Assembly (NCBI GenBank): GCA_963978905.1
Contig: OZ022258.1
Span: 45,616,591-45,680,590 of the forward strand
Length of the DNA stretch: 64,000 nt
Direction: 5' to 3'
DNA from: Trichostrongylus colubriformis
Taxonomy: Eukaryota > Nematoda > Chromadorea > Rhabditida > Trichostrongylidae
Position 1 is the stretch's first letter; the number at the start of each line of letters is the position of its first letter. Of this stretch, positions 25,900 to 38,172 are shown in pieces. The position numbers and the translations under genes were made by a program. The notes under the pieces are model-generated. The model was not told the DNA's origin and did not search any database. It saw nothing but the letters and a program-made list of their open reading frames with translations.

Positions 25900-28800
25900 T
25901 CACGATGAGTGCGAATGTCCTGATGATAACAGAGCTGGCACCACCGCTCCTCCTATTATGGCAAGTAGCTCTTTGATCGTGAAGCTCGTACCACCTGCAA
26001 ATCACCGATATTAACCCTGAAGGAAAAAAACCACTTCCATCTCGATGCAGCTTATCAGAACTTAATAATGCGCTAGTTTATCATTACAGTTCATAGGGTT
26101 GAAAAGTCAACACAAATATTAAAGGAATCGCCCACGATATTCCATGATTCTGATTCTTTTTGAAGACGCTCTACCAGCAATTGTACACAAACAGAAACAC
26201 GGAGAGAACCAAAAACTTCTTTTATTCCAAAGCAAAAACTGAAAAGTGGGGCGAAGAGCAACTCCTTTCAATTCCCGCCACAGTTCTCGTCACAACATTT
26301 GAACAGCTATCAGCGACCAGACCGCAGTTCAAACTTTAGTGCCTGATGTTGTTGTGCTACTCACTCTGCGTCCCTGACCACGTGACTAACGTCTCTTTGC
26401 TCTTCAGCTCTCTAGCGACGCCCCAGCTCGTCGACCGTCAATTTGAGGAGCTCTGTCTCAATTGGGTTCTTGCCTATACGAGTGAAACTCTACATGCAGC
26501 CCCTGCAGAGCAAATACAACATAAGTATGGGAACAACGGGAGAAATTAAAAGTTAACTTGTCGTGTTAGAAAAGTAGATCTTTGGATAACTAGTCAGGCT
26601 GCACCTTTTCGGGTCGCACCGGTACGCTACCACGGCACCTCACCTGCTCGAACCTATTCCGACGCCAGCCACTTGAGCTCCTTGATTGATCAACTGAGCA
26701 AAATGAGTGGCGTTGGAGGGCGTTTGAGCCGGTGTAGCGCCGTGATAGCGCACCGTGGCGACGCGAAAAAGATGCAGTCTGACAACTTACCCATCGAACT
26801 ACTGTTCCAAGAAGGGAGTCGACCCATCCTATTACCACGGAGTGTGCCTTTACGTGGACGATTTCTTCAAAAATAATATATGCAGTAAAATTCAACCCAG
26901 CAGCGCAACTGCTACATACACCAAGGCACTAGCACGTGGGACTGACCACGACCAGACAAACCAAACCCTGCAGTAGAGATTGGTCTAGCCGTACAAATAG
27001 CGCGTGTTAAATGTCTACTGTAAGATTCTACACCAACCGAAAAGTGGCTTACCTTTTTTAACACGTCCCTGAGATAAACTCCCATGTAGAACAAAGAAAC
27101 CTCCCACTACTCCCCGTGAATAATGAAGTTGGAACTCCACAGTTTATACTATTCACTTTTTTCACAAATTTAAATTCCTATGAAAGGCTTATGAGATGTA
27201 CAGAGCAGGTAGAAGTTGCTAGCTGTATCCTCCAAATCCATAACATGAAAACTCTAGTCTCATGCGAGTGTTAGTTTCGAAGTCCTCATAATGAATTACT
27301 TGGGTTTCAGCACTGGTGACCTTGTCTAATCGGGACACTTGCGCGTCCCCCAAGCACACAGCAGGAGGAACAAAAAGTGTTTTCATGCTGACCAATAGAT
27401 TTCCTCAATAATTCCCTGTTCATAATGTCTGGCTAACTATTACAAGCCTTGGTTTCCAAGTAGAGGGGGGAAGTTCTGCATAAGCACCACATTGTGTATT
27501 TTATTTTTTGCTTTTTTTTTTCAGCGAATAGATGCATCGTAGAACTACGCGGTACACAGAAACTGGGAATACTTCATCCCGTTTACCTGCTTAACTCAGC
27601 GACTACCCTCACTTTCCCACGACTCTCGACAGTAGAAATTGACTAGTGATACAAAGAACAGCGAATTTCTCATATCTCCGGACAAGAAATCTATCAGCAG
27701 CGTCAGTCGTGTATGTAATTTGCGGAACCTCCAGCAGCAAAAAACAGTTGGCTCGCTTCGCTACTAGCGGTAGGACACTACAGAGAAGAACTTCTCGCAT
27801 TGTATCCCTTCTAGACACCAACATTACGGTGACTTAAAACCAGAAGGGCAAACAAGGATGACGCTCCATAAGCTCAAATCTAGGAACCGTGTTTTAGCCA
27901 AGAGCAGAAAACGTATGCACGAGTAAATTTTGTCAGGTTGATGCAGAAATTCGGTACCTGCAAATTAAAGCAGAACTACACCCATACAAGATTAACATTT
28001 ATCTGACACTTCCATTTCTCACAACTGAAATTTAACAATTTCTCCTTTTTCCATATAATATTTACGATCACATGAATATTCAATGCTGACTTGATAAAAT
28101 TTCGACAGCTCTGCCATGTATATCGTGCACGGGATAGGCTGCGAACATACCTGTTTCCGAAAAAGTCAACCAATAATATTATTGCTTACTCTCCTAAGAA
28201 CTTGCCCCGAGGGCCAATTCAAGCAAAGCTGTTAATTAGAAATAATGCTCAATAGTGGCTTTCCCAACGAAACATTTCTTCAGTTATTTGATTACTGTCT
28301 CCCTGTTGCCTTAGGAAAAATATTAAAATATGTTAAAAATTTACTCCGCACTATAAGCTCCGAGGCCGTTGCTTCAAAAGGGTTCACAGAAACATGCATA
28401 GCCTAGTGTGAACGGCAGGCGCCACGACGGCATTCCTTATAACATAGAAATAATCATAAATCGACTTTTCGATTATGAATACCAACGTACGTACTTTTCG
28501 ATTATGAATACCAATGTGTGCGGACCATTTCAGCTGAATTTTTAGAAATTAGAAACCCCTTTCACAAACATTCTTGATCAATTCGCTTTGTTGCAGTTGA
28601 AATCCGGTCAATTGACCGATCCATAACCGAGCTGAAATATTTAGTGAATATTATTTGGTGAATTATGCACGTCGCCAATTGTGAGCGAGTCATCACCCAC
28701 ACAAGCATGTCCAAGTCGAGCAACATTCATCCCCATTGACTGTTTCCTTGATCTACAGCTAATAAGGTTATAAGGTTTTATTGCAAGCACTGTCCACCAA

Positions 28801-31800
28801 GAGTACGCTATGACTATGCAATCGGACTTCTTTCATTTCTTCAAGAAAAACATCGCTCTTATCGCTGACATCGACGTGGCTTTCTCCACGTGTGCATCAT
28901 ATTGGAAACGAGTTAACAATTTTATCATGAATAGCGAACTTTTCAGCCCATGTTCCTCCGCCGTGGCCGTGTCTTGGCCTCGTTCATGTGCGCTCCTTAC
29001 TTCTTGTCTCATCCCCTATCAAACCCATACTTTTCTCGTTTTCTACAGGTTGTTTTTATGCACTATCAGCGCCCATAAGTAAGCGCGCACAAAACAGCTC
29101 CAGCACCCGATGGATCGCTTGTGTAGGAGCTCTCCCCTGGCAGCAGCATGAAACACTCTGCCGACGAAGAAAACTACGCGAAAAAAGAAGTAGGAGCTAA
29201 GCGAACCTGAGTGTGAATGACCTGCGGTTGCGGGAGACTGAGCATCTACCACAAGCATATAGTCCTTCACAGACTTTGCACGATTAGCCTGGAAAAATAA
29301 CAGCAAGATGAAAAAAAACACATAAGGTACGGTTAAAGGTTCGCCATTCAGACGTTTGGGCGGATGAAAATAGATACATATTGATTGAGTGACCCAGGGC
29401 TGTGGGCTGTGGCCTAAATCGCGCGACTTGCGCGACTCGAGCGATTGCTGGAAAGGAAAAGGTGCGTACCGATCAAGTGATTCAGGCGATCGTGCGATTT
29501 CGGTGTACCATTCACATAACCGATACATATCTATCCTTTCCACCTGAATCGCGCTACCGCCTGATCGCGAACTATGAACAATGCCTAAGACTGTACGCGG
29601 TACAAGTATTGCTGTAAGAATACGTAAGAATAGGGTAAGTATAGTCAGTTCTTGATACCGCATTACGTATGGTGTAAAGCTGCTAGGGCTAGTAAGAAAG
29701 GTCGTAAACCACTGCATCACTGGCACGAGACGAATGGGAAAATCTACAGAAGAATCAAGTTTCTTATGACGCTACGTTTCAAGGTAACCACCTCAGTGTT
29801 CCCAAGTTGCCCGCCGAACGGTGGAACAACGGCTAGTCAAAAGCGAACACACAGATACTTACCAGTTCAGGCAGTACATGAACCGTTGCCACAAAGAGAA
29901 ATGTTCCTGCCGAAAAAAGCATAAGCACACCAGTTGATGATTCAGAGGACCATATCGAATCTCGGCCAAGCTAAACACAGCAAGTGATAGCAATTTTTCC
30001 TTTCTCAATACAATCCATTGCCAGAGGAAGTGAAGACAATACCGAGCGATCCTGTCATAATATAGGCACAAAAGGTTTATTCAATCGACAGCCAGTCGCG
30101 TCAGGAGGAGATGTTACGGCAAAAGGACGGATTTTACTTTTTTAAAGGAAGAGTCGCTGCAACTGTAAAGCAGGCCTAGTTACTACAGTGCTGGGGATCA
30201 GGTGATATGAGAAAGGCAAAAACGTCTCTGAAAGGGCAGGGAGTTGCAACAGCGATACAAATACGTATATATTATACTATCATCATCTTTGTCCACTACA
30301 CCATAATGATTTTCTTTTGGTGGTCTCCCACACACTAATAAATCTTAACCTGCTTCAGATAACTACTAGAATACGGGTACCTTATCCACACACGTGTCGA
30401 AATGCGCAATTCATTTGACCACCCAGCAATCAAAAGGTGACTGATGAGCACGTAATTACGGTCACTTTGAACTTACACTTTCAACAACAGCAAACGTAAC
30501 AACAGCGGCGAAAGGGGCAGCAAAGCTGAAGACGAGCAAGTGTTTCCGAGCGTTCCTCACATCGATTCCTTCCATAAGCAGGAACGAAACTAAGCCGAAA
30601 GCAGCTGGAGCCTGAAAGGTGAGCAGTATTCCGAAACAGCCGTACAACTCTGTCATTCGAACATAAGCACAACTACCACAAAGTCTCTATCAGTATAAGA
30701 TAGCCATGATTAGAATACTGGCCTAACTTCATCGAGAAGCGTATGTGTATATCTCACTTTAACTACCGACAACATAAACGCAGTCATTTAAAAAAAAAAC
30801 AAGTTGAGAGTATTCGGTTATTTTTGTTTCAAAAACGCCACTACTATATGATAGAAAGAAGATTTGCCGTATTACCTTATGCAGCATTATAGCGACGAAA
30901 ACAATAAGTTGTACATCTGACTTGTTGATAGTTGAAGCACTACCTAGAGCGATACCATCAGCTAAAAATGAGAGATTAAGAGAGCGTAGTTTGAACAGAG
31001 AACTTCAGAAATTATCCGAACATAGTTTCTAAACTAATAAAGGAAGCCAGAAAACGTGAAATGATTTTAGACCACCCCGACTATTGCGTCATCGTTTCCA
31101 GACTTCAAGACATTACTGACCTCTGGTGCATGAGTTTGCAGCCCATTGACAGTTAGGTCGCGCCTTCATTACATACCGCTGATGAACAGCGAGCGTTCCG
31201 GATGAAAGAACTCATTCTCTATCTTTGTGCACTTCACCCCAGTGTCAGGTACCCTGATGCAAGACTACTTTGCAATTTTAAGTTCAAAATCACCATTTCT
31301 CCATGTCCTGTGCGAAAGAACTGCGAAAGAAAGCAAAACAGGTAAGGGACAATGGCACGAAAAATAAAGAAGCAGGAGAACACCTACCTGCTGCATGCAC
31401 AACAAGTCCTATAGTTGCAGAGACACTTATTCTGTTGCGCCCAGAGCGATCGTCTAGGTAAATAAAACATCAAATACAAAACATGAACCAATTAAAAAAT
31501 GCGCAACCTCAAAACTCACTTTTCGACCAAGCTGCATTGCTTATTTGATCAACAAGTAACATGAAAATGAATCCAAACACAAGGGGATAACCAATTTGCT
31601 GATGAGCGTGACCATGATGAGGCTCATGGTTAGAGTGAGGGTCTCCTGCACTTCCTTCTTGACCGACCACTACTAGAAAGAGCAACCTTCAAAATACTGC
31701 GACAGTCGAACATTGAGAAGTATTTTTCTGCCGAATGCTGATGAATTGCTTGCACAGGCACTGAATAAAATGCAAAAATTCGCAGCCATGCTGTAGAGTG

Positions 31801-32759
31801 CACAAAGCGAATTATAATTAAGGATGGTATGCTAAACTCTTGGCACAGGCGAGCACAAAATATTGCGAAGTAACCGCCAGATCTCTCTTGAGAAAGCGTG
31901 ATAGCCGCCAGGTACGATGGGAGAACTCGAAATGTTCAGAAAGGAGCTGCGTAGAGCGAATGCACTTTTGCCACTGCTCTAGGCACCTCCTTTCTTGCCA
32001 CACGTAGATCGAGCTCAACTCACATCAATTGAACCCTGTAGGCCGCCGTCAGACTTTGAGATTTTGCGGTGACACGGCTCACACGTGAAGTTGCAGCATT
32101 GCACAATCTCAAAGTCGTAGTATCGCGTGCGAAGGTGCGACGTCGCAAAACTGCAAAATTGCAAAGTCTGACGGCCCATCAGGTGGTATCATAACTACAA
32201 GATGACACGTTGAGGAAATTCTGAGAAACGTTCCGGTAATTGCTTACTTCCGACATACTCCTATGCTAGCGACCTTATCATTACCGTGATTGCTTTTCTT
32301 GCACTACCTAGTTAATTGAAGATGCAACATAGCACACACAGGTAAAAAAGCGAACAAACAACTGCTCATCTAAAAAATGTAAATAAGCAACCTTGGTCCC
32401 GTTTTCGCCTTATCACTGGGACTTCAGTCGAAGGTGGCTCAATACCACTTGTTGACTCATCACGTTTCTTTCGCGTTTTGGAGTCTCTAAATTGGATAAC
32501 AGAATAGCATTGCACTGAAACGTCGAAAACAGGCTCAAGAGTGAACAAATAAAATCGCCGTACCCTATGCCACTACCGACGATTCTGTTCTTGAGAACTT
32601 CCGGAACAGTGCGTGGTAGTTCACCTTTATCAGGCTTCGTATCTTCGAGAATCGCTTTAGCTTTAGCAACGTTGCTTATTTCAGAGTGTGTTTTCTCTGC
32701 AAAACAGTGTGATCCTCGCAAAAATAATACACATCCTACTATATATAATTCGCTTAGTA

Positions 32760-32790
<31 letters not shown>

Positions 32791-35716
32791 CCGTCTGTCT
32801 GTCACGAAATTCATATCTCGCGTCGCAGCAAAGCTGGGACGCTGATTTTTACAAGTGATATAGGGGGTGCCAAGGGAACCCCAGCGGTGGTGGACCGAAA
32901 GTGATAGCAGCTGATACACGCTGATAAGGAGCCTTGAAAGGCGAATGTCACCAAAGTCGTTTCGCCTTTCGGGTTGATCCCAGAGCGCTGACACTCATGG
33001 GTGTTTTGCGGGATGGGGCGGGAACATTAATGGTGGGTGACCCGCATTGATAACGGTTGATAAGATTCGATAAGGAGCGTGAAATGGCTATAGTCGTCGA
33101 ATCCGTTTCGCTTTTCGCATCGGTCTTAGAGCGCTGGCACTCATGGGTGTTTTACAGGTTTGGCCAAGGACATTGATGGTGGGTGATCCAGCTCGATGAC
33201 GGTTGATAAGATTTGATAAAGAGCGTAAAAAGAGTAGAGTCGTCGAATCCGTTTCGCTTTCCTCATTGGTCCCGGAGCGTTCATAATCACAAGTGTTTTG
33301 CGGGGTAAGACGGGGTCAATGACGGTGGGTGATTCACCTTGATAACGGTTGATAAGATTTGATAAGGAGCATGAGAAGGCGAATGTCGTCAAATTCGTTT
33401 CGCTTTTCTTATTGGTCCCGGAGCGTTCATAATCACAAGTGTTTTGCGGGGTAAGACGGGGTCAATAACGGTGGATGGTCCAGCTTGATAACGGTTGATA
33501 AGATTTGATAAGGATCAGAGAAGGCGAGTGTCGCCTAATTCGTTTCGCCTTTCGCGTTGATCCAAGAGCGCTGACACTCATGGGTTTAGCAGAGTGGGAT
33601 GGGGACATTCATAAGTGGGTGACCCAAACTGATAATGGTCGATAAGATTCGGTTAGGAGCGTGAGAAGGAAAATGTCACCAAGACCGGTACGCTTTTGCG
33701 GCTAAAAGTGGACATCCGCAGGTATTGCAGGGTAGGAGGACCTCAATGGTATTGTTGGGTGCAGGGGCCTCAGTGAAATTGATAACGACTTACAGAGGCT
33801 GATAAAAACCGTTAGGAATTGGATGAGATTAAACCCTTACATCGCTTGATACTACTATGCGACCACTTTAGCAAAAGCGTCTGATGCTCACTGCCATTGG
33901 GTGAACATATTTTGTTTATGTTCTGATATCACGGGCCGATGTATCGACCGCTGAATTGCCTAGCGTTCCAGAAAATGGTGCATTTCTCTTGATACTGCGA
34001 TCTACATTGATAACCATGATGTAACCTATATTTGTGATAACAAAGCAAACCTTCCGCTCTGAATCATTTCTAATGCGGTACTGAGTATCGACCGCTAAAC
34101 TGCGCAAAATACCAAATAGTGAAGCATGTTTACGAAAACGATATACGTCGATAATTGGAGTTTGGATCTACTATCGATGTGTAGGAATTAGATGCTCAGC
34201 AAATGAACAAATTGTTACCAATCGATGCAACCGAATATAAAACTATTGATGTCTAAACTATTCAGACTCCCAATGATGACCTAAACCAGCTGGCTCGCGC
34301 ACACTACTGCGCGTGATTCGTGTCCATGACGAGTAAAACGAGTTCGATGCAAAGCGACTGAAGTATGATTACACCGAAGTGCTTTTTTTTATCCATCTTC
34401 TCTGCTTTTATCCAAACATCTCTGCTTTTATCCAAATAAATAAATCAGCTGAAAGCTGAGGAAAGAAGTTTCCATTTAACTCCATACACAATTTGGTCGT
34501 GCCGATCAAACCCCGCGCAGTAGTGTGCGCCAGCCAGCTGGTAATAATATCACACATTAACGAAGCTTTACGACAGAAAACACAACACGAAGCTTTGCGA
34601 AAAAAACACAACATACAGGGAATGAAAGTAGTTACCTGACTGTGCGGTGTAAAGAGCTTCTACCCCTTCAGGAATGATCACAGATAAGGCAGTTCCTAGA
34701 AGTAGTCCAGCTCCGAATATGCTCACCATACGCATTTTTGACTAAACTTAAGAAATGAAATTTATCAGAGTAATTTCGAATACACGCTCTGAAACATTAG
34801 TATAATAAAAAACCATCATTTATTCGAATCGGTTTGCATTTAGTGCCCTGATAGCAGTGCTATGAAGTAATTGCAATCACTGCGAAACTTACAATAAATG
34901 ATCTTTGAAATAAAGGTCACAAAACATCTGAAGATCATGTTTAATTCGCCGAAGCGCTCTATTGATAATGCTTCTACCATCCATAAAAATGAATGACTCT
35001 AGCGTACCTTCAAGACCCACCTAACACAGCACTTCTCACCCTAACAGGAAGACTTACATTTTAACACCTACTTGCGAAAAGATGCATGTGGATATCTTCT
35101 AACAATAACCACCAATGCCACGAGGGCCCACTCCATCCCCTCCTACAAAACATCAACATTAAGAAGACTACGTATCAATACCTTACACCGCAACAATTCC
35201 AGCCAAAAGGGTATCGGCCGAGATAATCCCGCCAATTCTGCTTTGAAGCTCTGACCCACTATGGAACCAAGGAACTAGCCATTGAGCAAGATACGTCACG
35301 CGAATGTGCCCTTTACCTCAAAAATTTGTCACAATATAACCCACAAGGTGAAAGCCGATTGGACAGGGAGAAGCCCATATATTACCTCAGTTTTACCTGA
35401 GACGGGAAGGAATCCTTCCTTCCATCAAGGCTTCGACAAAAAGTCTAGGCGCAGCACGCCGAGCAGCGGTGAGTACCGCCCCCACCTACATCGCACTTAT
35501 TTTCACGACACCACACTTTTGAAGTATGGTGAACGTAAATAAAACATCATGTAAAAAAATGGATGTCCTTTGACATACCTCGGACATGCTGAACATCATA
35601 GGTACAGATCCAGCGAAGTAGCTACCAACGAACATAGCTCCCGAGAGAACTGTCAGAAATCCGATGCCTTCCATGATCTCCTGGAACATTTTGTAGTCGG
35701 CATGCATGGACGCCAT
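25900..35716 (-). CDS. zipt-9: ZIP9-type zinc transporter (SLC39A9 family)
   Basis: Nine exons on the minus strand: 35716-35579, 34741-34636, 31672-31520, 31453-31388, 30961-30876, 30611-30477, 29970-29863, 29288-29207, 25994-25900. All phases match, giving 322 aa against 307 in human ZIP9. TM1 is [17 protein letters not shown] and TM2 [19 protein letters not shown] His-rich cytosolic-type loop (residues 93-107, HEPHHGHAH) precedes TM3 ([12 protein letters not shown]). The metal-path signature of TM4 is [14 protein letters not shown] (H152, D156) and of TM5 [16 protein letters not shown] (H182). The last exon encodes [17 protein letters not shown] and ends in HSHSS. ZIP9 proteins move zinc into the cytosol, mainly at the Golgi and plasma membrane; location here is inferred from the family. 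The final exon is 3.2 kb from exon 8 and easily missed. The ATG at 35716 follows a stop-bounded leader; a TTTTTTAG acceptor at about 35822 could receive a spliced leader. Confidence 0.95.
26123..26556. mobile_element. TTAA-flanked MITE (piggyBac-like), copy C
   Basis: Starts TTAA|AGGAATCG at 26119-26129. Near 26500 it has AGTGAAACTCTACATG and GCAAATACAACATAA as in the copies at 56886-57284 and 61489-61902. The right terminus is eroded. It lies in the last intron of the ZIP9 gene. Assignment to piggyBac-type elements rests on the TTAA flank only. Confidence 0.55.
26590..26900. other. GC-rich intronic segment, unassigned
   Basis: Noticeably GC-rich island within the ZIP9 last intron, directly after a MITE. 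Open frames exist on both strands (26590-26895 minus, 26673-26876 plus), but none matches a family I recognise. It is probably another repeat. Confidence 0.3.
32041..32176. mobile_element. GGCCG-type MITE (PIF/Harbinger-like), copy 1
   Basis: Terminal inverted repeats GGCCGCCGTCAGACTTTG (left) and CAAAGTCTGACGGCC (right) bound a 136-bp non-coding element in a ZIP9 intron. It resembles the elements at 45899-46069, 47779-47883, 55861-55991 and 59499-59676 in termini and size. Confidence 0.6.
32740..33830. repeat. GT microsatellite plus 146-bp minisatellite array
   Basis: A TATATA segment and (GT)n run (about 32758-32790) with TCTGTCTGTC are followed by at least five imperfect units. TTTCGC-type anchors lie at 32961, 33107, 33253, 33399 and 33544, giving a period of 145-146 bp. 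Units share GAGCGCTGACACTCATGGGTG and GATAACGGTTGATAAGATT-like blocks. The left part (ATCTCGCGTCGCAGCAAAGC) is the inverse of the end of the array at 43835-44345. It sits in ZIP9 intron 2. Confidence 0.8.
34286..34541. mobile_element. MITE with CCAGCTGGC termini
   Basis: The left end CCAGCTGGCTCGCGCACACT and the right end (complement of CCAGCTGGCTGGCGCACACT) form about 27-bp terminal inverted repeats around 256 bp of non-coding DNA in ZIP9 intron 2. Flanking TAAA and TAAT suggest a short AT target duplication. Confidence 0.6.
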
Positions 35717-35729
35717 GCGTCGAAATGAA

Positions 35730-35885
35730 TTAAGAGGAACGAAATACAATCAGCATGGAAGTGACACGTCGACATATGGCTTTGACATGCGAGCGCAAGT
35801 TGCTACTTGGAGCTGCGATCGCTAAAAAATGAATTCCGAGAAATGCAAAGAACAGCGCATAAGGGTATTTCAGGAATTTCTCCAT
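35730..35885 (-). CDS. possible small upstream ORF before ZIP9 (51 aa)
   Basis: Starts with ATG 10 nt after a TTCTAG acceptor-like site and encodes a hydrophobic N-terminus (YALFFAFLGIHFLAIAA). It stops 14 nt before the ZIP9 start codon. It could be a secreted or membrane microprotein, an uORF, or simply leader sequence interrupted by the TTTTTTAG acceptor at about 35822. I know no homologue. Confidence 0.25.
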   Translation of the reverse strand: MEKFLKYPYALFFAFLGIHFLAIAAPSSNLRSHVKAICRRVTSMLIVFRSS

Positions 35886-35953
35886 CTCAACGGAAAACCT
35901 AGAAAGTAAAATATACTATTACTGATCATTCTATCAAAACTGTCCGAGATGTG

Positions 35954-36091
35954 TCCATTTCGGAGAGCCTGATAGGGCGTGGCATACGGACTTGAGTGAG
36001 TGGCGAGGATGAGAGTGTGTGGCGGGGTGAGAGAGTTTTACACTCTCATCCAAGTGCGTAGTCCACGCCCTATCAGGTGCTCAGAAATGGA
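35954..36091. mobile_element. M2-type MITE, copy 1
   Basis: 138-bp element. The left end TCCATTTCGGAGAGCCTGAT and the complement of the right end differ at three positions over 29 bp, running into GGGCGTGG. A second copy lies at 62061-62200 with the same GGCAGGGCGTGG-type inner repeat, ACGGACTTG and a GAGAG-rich centre. Confidence 0.7.
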
Positions 36092-36469
36092 ATGTAATAT
36101 GACAAAGACGAAGGCACAATCAACAACAAGAATGTTTCGATGATTATAATAGTTCATTGAAAGAAGTTCGAAAGGAGAAGAACGCAATTCTCGCACTGTC
36201 CTCTTTTGCTCAGTAGGTACAAACATAAGTGAATAAGAATTCTAAGAAGAAATCAATTGCTGTTAGCATTCGCGGAGATTTTAATCAGTGCACCGTCTGA
36301 CATGGATGCGCTTGATCTAGACGGTTCTGCACTCTGTTAAACATAAGTTGACGTGCAGACCAATATGGGGAGGGCAAACAACAAAATTTCGAATGTACAT
36401 TACTATGAATGGAAAACGAGTTTCATCACAAGAGCTGAAAAACAAAGGTGATAATCCCGAGTCAGATAA

Positions 36470-36652
36470 GTCGGAAGAGACGCAACTTTGCGTAGACGTC
36501 GAAGCTCCTTTCCTTTTTGGATAAATTGATATCCCCTTCTTCCACATAAAAAAGCATCTGCCAAAGCATCTGTCTCATCTGCTTTAGCCTAAGCCTAAGG
36601 AGGGAAAGGAGCTTCGACGTCTGTGAAAACTTTGCCCCACCCCCCCCCTCCC
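36470..36652. mobile_element. foldback element F, copy 2
   Basis: Inverted arms GACGCAACTTTGCGT, GACGTCGAAGCTCCTTTCC and their complements (TAGCCTAAGCCTAAGGAGGG, GGAGCTTCGACGTC) surround a short centre, and a C-rich tract ends the right arm. It is the same family as 37534-37773. Confidence 0.65.
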
Positions 36653-36974
36653 AACTACAAATGATATCAAATTTGAAGGCCAACTGAACAGATATCTCTG
36701 CAGGGGCCCACAACGTTGAAAACTGCTGCATGGGCTGCCATGGGCACAATGAGTCTAGTGTCAATGGAGGTTGTCCGAGCAAAAGAATGCAGGGCGACAT
36801 CATAAAGCAACTAATCGACTCGGAAACATGTTCATGAAATGTGGAACACTGTGCCAGCAGGATCGTACGCGAACTTTTTTTACTGACACCAGACGTGAAG
36901 GTCCAGAGGCTGTATAGACGAGTCCTCATCACGATTACAGAGATGATTCTGCGGGCTCGACAGAGCCAGCTCAC

Positions 36975-37371
36975 CTCACCACATTCCATCGAATTTGGTT
37001 TCGTTTTTGGTGAAGAAAAAAAGCAATAGTAAGACTCTTTAGGTGCTATCGCAATGAGGGGGACATCATCTTGGAGGTTATTTTCACTTAAGTCTAGCAG
37101 CGGAAGAGAGCCACTTCCTTCGTGCACTAAAGCTGAGGCAAAAACATGCATATAAGAGCCAGTCTAACACCTGAGGAATCCCTCCGACATGCTTAGCTGT
37201 GCTATAAAACGGCCTCATTTCGCTATCACCTTTTTTAGGATAAATTTTCTGCGTTGTATTAATCGATGTCAGGACGAGCTTCTCAATATTATATAGTACG
37301 TATATCGCGAGAAGAACGGATCCATGTGTCGGATCAAGTGATTGCTGCTCATTTAAATTGTAATCACCCAT
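36975..37371 (-). other. exon-like segments of an unassigned minus-strand gene
   Basis: Two segments look exonic. 37371 to about 37171 starts ATGGGTGATTAC, about 46 nt after a CTATTTAG acceptor, and encodes MGDYNLNEQQSLDPTHGSVL onward to GGIPQ, ending CAG|GTGTTA (phase 0). 37132-36975, between a TTTTTGCCTCAG acceptor and a strong GAG|GTGAGC donor, encodes EGSGSLPLLDLSENNLQDDV and KESYYCFFSSPKTKP. Their phases do not match directly (0 versus 1), so they are not proven to belong together. I recognise no family. Confidence 0.3.
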
Positions 37372-37533
37372 CCGGTTCCCTTTTTACATCAGAAAAAAGC
37401 GTTCCTAAATAGTCAGGAAGCACACATTTAATGGTGATACGTCAATGCAGTGCGCTCTGCTTTTGTATTTTTATGGATGAAATCGCAATGCAATTGAGAC
37501 ATATGCTCTTGTTTTCGAATACTGTCAAATCTT

Positions 37534-37773
37534 GGGTCAAATCAAGTCGGGGGGGGGGGGGGGGGAGACGCAATTTTGCGTCAATGTCGAAGCTCCTTTC
37601 CCTCCCTAGGCTTAGACTAAAATTGATATCCTCTCCTTCCACATGAAAAAGCATCTTTCAAAGCATAAGTTTCATCTGCTTTAGCCTAAGCCTAGGGAGG
37701 GAAAGAAGCTTTGACGTCGGTGAAAATTTGACGCAAAGTTGCGTCTCCCCCCCCCCCAGACTTGATTTGACCC
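37534..37773. mobile_element. foldback element F, copy 1, with G17 and C11 tracts
   Basis: Outer arms GGGTCAAATCAAGTC (37534-37548) and GACTTGATTTGACCC (37759-37773) are perfect complements. Inside follow a run of 17 G (37549-37565) on the left and 11 C on the right, then GACGCAA..TTGCGTC and AGCTCCTTTCCCTCCCTAGG in inverted orientation. The 240-bp whole is nearly a hairpin. It lies in the divergent spacer between the minus-strand unit and the mL33 operon. Confidence 0.75.
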
Positions 37774-38103
37774 CAAATCTTTATACCTTTTTCACAACTA
37801 CAAACGTTTCACACCTCATACAAAATTTTCAGATGAAGAACATCGCCAATTATTTGAATTCAAACTGCGAAGCTCTTAGAGCGAAATCAAGAGTGTAAAA
37901 ACACTTTCACAGCAATTAACTGAACGTGAACAAGGCAAAATTATAAAAAGAATTGAGTCGCATGGAGGTGTACCGTCAAGTTTAAGGCACCCAGTGCAGC
38001 CCAGACAGTATGCACTATGGAACGCGCAATTGTTGTCAAGAGTGCCGATAGATCTGCCAACGTAAAAGTGCACTTTTCCACTGGCGTTTCGAGTCCTTTT
38101 CGA

Positions 38104-38172
38104 TTTTATTTTTCTAGGAAAACTGGCGTGGCGTTGGGTTTTGATTCATCCATTCTGTACATAACGTGAGCC
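38104..38172 (+). promoter_or_regulatory. likely spliced-leader acceptor and 5' UTR of the mL33 gene
   Basis: GATTTTATTTTTCTAG ends at 38116, 56 nt before the mL33 ATG, with a good pyrimidine tract. No upstream in-frame exon is seen, so a trans-splice acceptor is the simplest reading. Leader identity cannot be told from DNA. Confidence 0.5.

Noticed and set aside
29043..29206. Extension of the ZIP9 frame past 29207 to a stop at 29043
   Set aside because: The donor at 29206 and an exon 1.2 kb beyond the next repeats (25994-25900) in the exact phase encode the conserved final helix, so the extension is intronic.
36462..36974. Continuation of a 229-codon minus-strand open frame beyond the 36975 donor
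   Set aside because: Part of it runs through foldback element F, and the rest loses protein-like character after the GTGAGC donor.
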